A DNA stretch of 64,000 bases, taken from NCBI GenBank assembly GCA_964019165.1, contig OZ025281.1, positions 10,796,388 through 10,860,387 of the forward strand, written 5' to 3'. Position numbers and translations under genes: made by a program. Numbering within the stretch: the stretch's first letter is position 1; every line of letters starts with the position of its first letter. The notes below the pieces were generated by a model. The model saw only the letters and a program-made list of their open reading frames with translations. It was not told where the DNA came from and did not search any database. The stretch is from Mastigias papua. Its lineage: Eukaryota > Cnidaria > Scyphozoa > Rhizostomeae > Mastigiidae. Below are positions 63,301-64,000 of the stretch, piece after piece.

Positions 63301-63352
63301 AACAACAGGGAAATATCGCTTGAAGAAGAGGGTGGTAACATGCTTGGTCTCG
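49943..63352 (+). CDS. FAM91A1: FAM91A1 homologue, first 15 coding exons (3' partial)
   Basis: Coding exons: 49943-50017, 51085-51169, 51529-51599, 52638-52776, 55044-55111, 56409-56525, 57386-57476, 58441-58503, 59189-59295, 60315-60353, 60922-61031, 61370-61512, 62159-62241, 62748-62834, 63220-63352, continuing past the window. Phases agree throughout, giving 470 residues plus one base (human protein about 838). Strong matches to FAM91A1 include [128 protein letters not shown] and [13 protein letters not shown]91A1 works at the trans-Golgi with TBC1D23 and WDR11 in capturing endosome-derived vesicles (established for the vertebrate protein). The start is supported by an in-frame TGA ten codons upstream and by [20 protein letters not shown] matching the family N terminus. 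Confidence 0.95.
50018..51084 (+). other. FAM91A1 intron 1
   Basis: Holds open frames on both strands without family features. At 50795-50817 the sequence TGTGTTTATGAATATGGCAT nearly repeats a piece of exon 2 (51115-51137), possibly a relic of exon duplication. Confidence 0.4.
51186..51270. repeat. TTCCATGATAT tandem repeat
   Basis: About seven imperfect 10-11 base units start some 16 bases after the donor of FAM91A1 exon 2 (51170). Confidence 0.85.
52777..55043 (+). other. FAM91A1 intron 4
   Basis: 2.3 kb with a CTAA tetranucleotide array (54282-54390). The 54590-54930 stretch has two 'ttattcgagg' motifs of a type common in interspersed repeats and a 112-codon open frame without family features. 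No missing exon: exons 4 and 5 join to [14 protein letters not shown]. Confidence 0.6.
54282..54390. repeat. CTAA tetranucleotide microsatellite
   Basis: About 20 units of taac with few interruptions (tagc, tagg). Confidence 0.95.
55472..55718. mobile_element. Fold-back element in FAM91A1 intron 5
   Basis: Two arms of about 123 bases are imperfect reverse complements around GAAATATATTTC at 55589-55600. Each arm contains TATAGCTCGAAAAA, TTTTTAAGCATACTGAAAG, a CACTCG(T/C)CAGAG piece, then TGAAAC(G/A)TCGGATAA and GACTGAAAGGTGAAC. No coding capacity. Part of the arm recurs at 36308-36356. Confidence 0.85.
56570..56982. repeat. Head-to-head arrays of a 21-bp repeat (long imperfect hairpin)
   Basis: From 56570 to about 56788 run roughly ten units like GAATATTTCGTACATAGCGTC. 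From 56789 to 56982 run about nine units of the inverse (GAAATATTCGGTGCTGGGTAT). The turning point is GAATATTTCAATATTC at 56781-56796. The period of 21 keeps all frames open, which explains open frames of 71-119 codons on both strands. The array begins about 45 bases after the donor of FAM91A1 exon 6. Confidence 0.9.
57840..58420. other. FAM91A1 intron 7, GATT/ATCA-rich stretch
   Basis: Many short tgattgat/atcaatca motifs in both directions and two loosely similar blocks (CTTTTCAAAGCAAAACTTTG near 58094 and CTTTCAAAGCAAACTTTCGC near 58293). Probably a decayed duplication. No exon. Confidence 0.35.
59562..59605. repeat. GATAGATAT short tandem repeat
   Basis: Four to five units of the 9-mer gatagatat/gatatgata in FAM91A1 intron 9. 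Confidence 0.8.
59606..60314 (+). other. Rest of FAM91A1 intron 9
   Basis: No repeat family or extra exon recognised. The flanking exons 9 and 10 join in phase 0 (TQISE then [13 protein letters not shown]). Confidence 0.5.
61640..61700. repeat. AATAGGTAAGT-type low-complexity run
   Basis: Diverged ggtaag/aaatagg units similar to the purine-rich blocks in KHDRBS intron 4. Confidence 0.45.
61765..61937 (+). mobile_element. Decayed SINE body
   Basis: Matches the body and tail of the SINE at 16036-16314: GTTCACTGTCCACCC, GTTGCAACACT, CTACCTCA and GGAATCGCATCT, ending TCTACCTTTAAG. The tRNA-like head is missing. Located in FAM91A1 intron 12. Confidence 0.65.
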
Positions 63353-64000
63353 GTGGGTTTTGCTCTACATTTCAGTGTTTCTAATTTTTATTGTCTTTTT
63401 GTAAATGCGTGGATATATAGGAATCAGCTAGCTGGATTTATTAATTGTTGTTGCAAATGTCACTTGCCAGTAGGCCATAAGTCATCATAGGTCATAAGGT
63501 CAAGTTTCATAGATCATTGCATTTTGTCACCTTCAATCCAGATAAGACTTTCTCTTCTGATAATAGTGATGTTTTCGGCATCCAATCATATTCTTACTTT
63601 GAGGAGGAGCTAGGTTTTCAGATTGAATAAGGATAGTATGATCTACTAATTTTCAGTGTTTTAATTCCTGAACTATCAGATAAGGCCGATGTCATTGTGT
63701 AATGAAATATATTTTGAGACAAGACGATTGCAGTGGAGTAATCTGACATACATCCCTATAAGCTTTCCTTTTTTATTTGAAAGGTATCCTTTTTTACGAC
63801 ATTATGGTCTTGAATGGTTTTCTACTGATTACCATGAAATGGGTATTTTTCTTAGCTCCATCTGCTCATGGGCTTTGCTGGTTATCATTCAATGAATTCT
63901 TCTTCAAGAAATATTTACAATATATACAATGCTTATGTGTCTTCCACGTTTTTTAATGTATGAAGCCGATTGGGTTGATAAGTGCCTCAAGGGTAGCTTG
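63353..64000 (+). other. FAM91A1 intron 15 (partial)
   Basis: Follows donor G|gtgggt. No further exon was seen before the window ends. A 68-codon open frame at 63689-63895 has no FAM91 similarity. Confidence 0.6.

Overview
This is animal nuclear DNA. It is AT-rich, has long introns with GT-AG splice junctions, is full of short repeats, and contains no prokaryotic features. I assembled three conserved metazoan genes exon by exon, all on the + strand and with intron phases that agree. The repeats (an RTE/BovB-type LINE, tRNA-derived SINEs, Harbinger-like elements) and the gene family forms point to a non-vertebrate animal, probably a marine invertebrate. I cannot name the species.

Layout. 1-~1690: 5' part of a LINE on the minus strand with an open endonuclease reading frame that runs off the window edge. 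2254-29436: a complete ten-exon STAR-family RNA-binding protein gene of the KHDRBS (Sam68/SLM) type, 396 codons, with a 9.4 kb first intron. 29437-43748: about 14 kb with no gene I can support. It holds two tRNA-like palindromes, a SINE, inverted-repeat elements, a CATAT satellite of about 0.7 kb and a decayed LINE 3' end. 43749-47170: a three-exon, 212-residue fibroblast growth factor gene with intron positions expected for FGFs and FGF8-like residues. 49943-63352 and beyond: the first fifteen coding exons (470 residues) of FAM91A1, whose 3' half lies outside the window.

The three genes have no shared pathway: nuclear RNA processing (KHDRBS), secreted signalling (FGF) and trans-Golgi vesicle tethering (FAM91A1). 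Two of them have human relatives on 8q24 (KHDRBS3, FAM91A1), so this may be old linkage.

The least explained signals are structural: a perfect 140-bp palindrome built on the 3' half of a tRNA-like sequence, with a second diverged copy 0.6 kb away; a head-to-head pair of 21-bp tandem arrays forming a ~410-bp imperfect hairpin just inside a FAM91A1 intron; a 247-bp fold-back element in another FAM91A1 intron; and two non-autonomous Harbinger-like elements that both keep the same piece of transposase coding sequence. Most long open frames here are products of satellites or repeats and are not genes.
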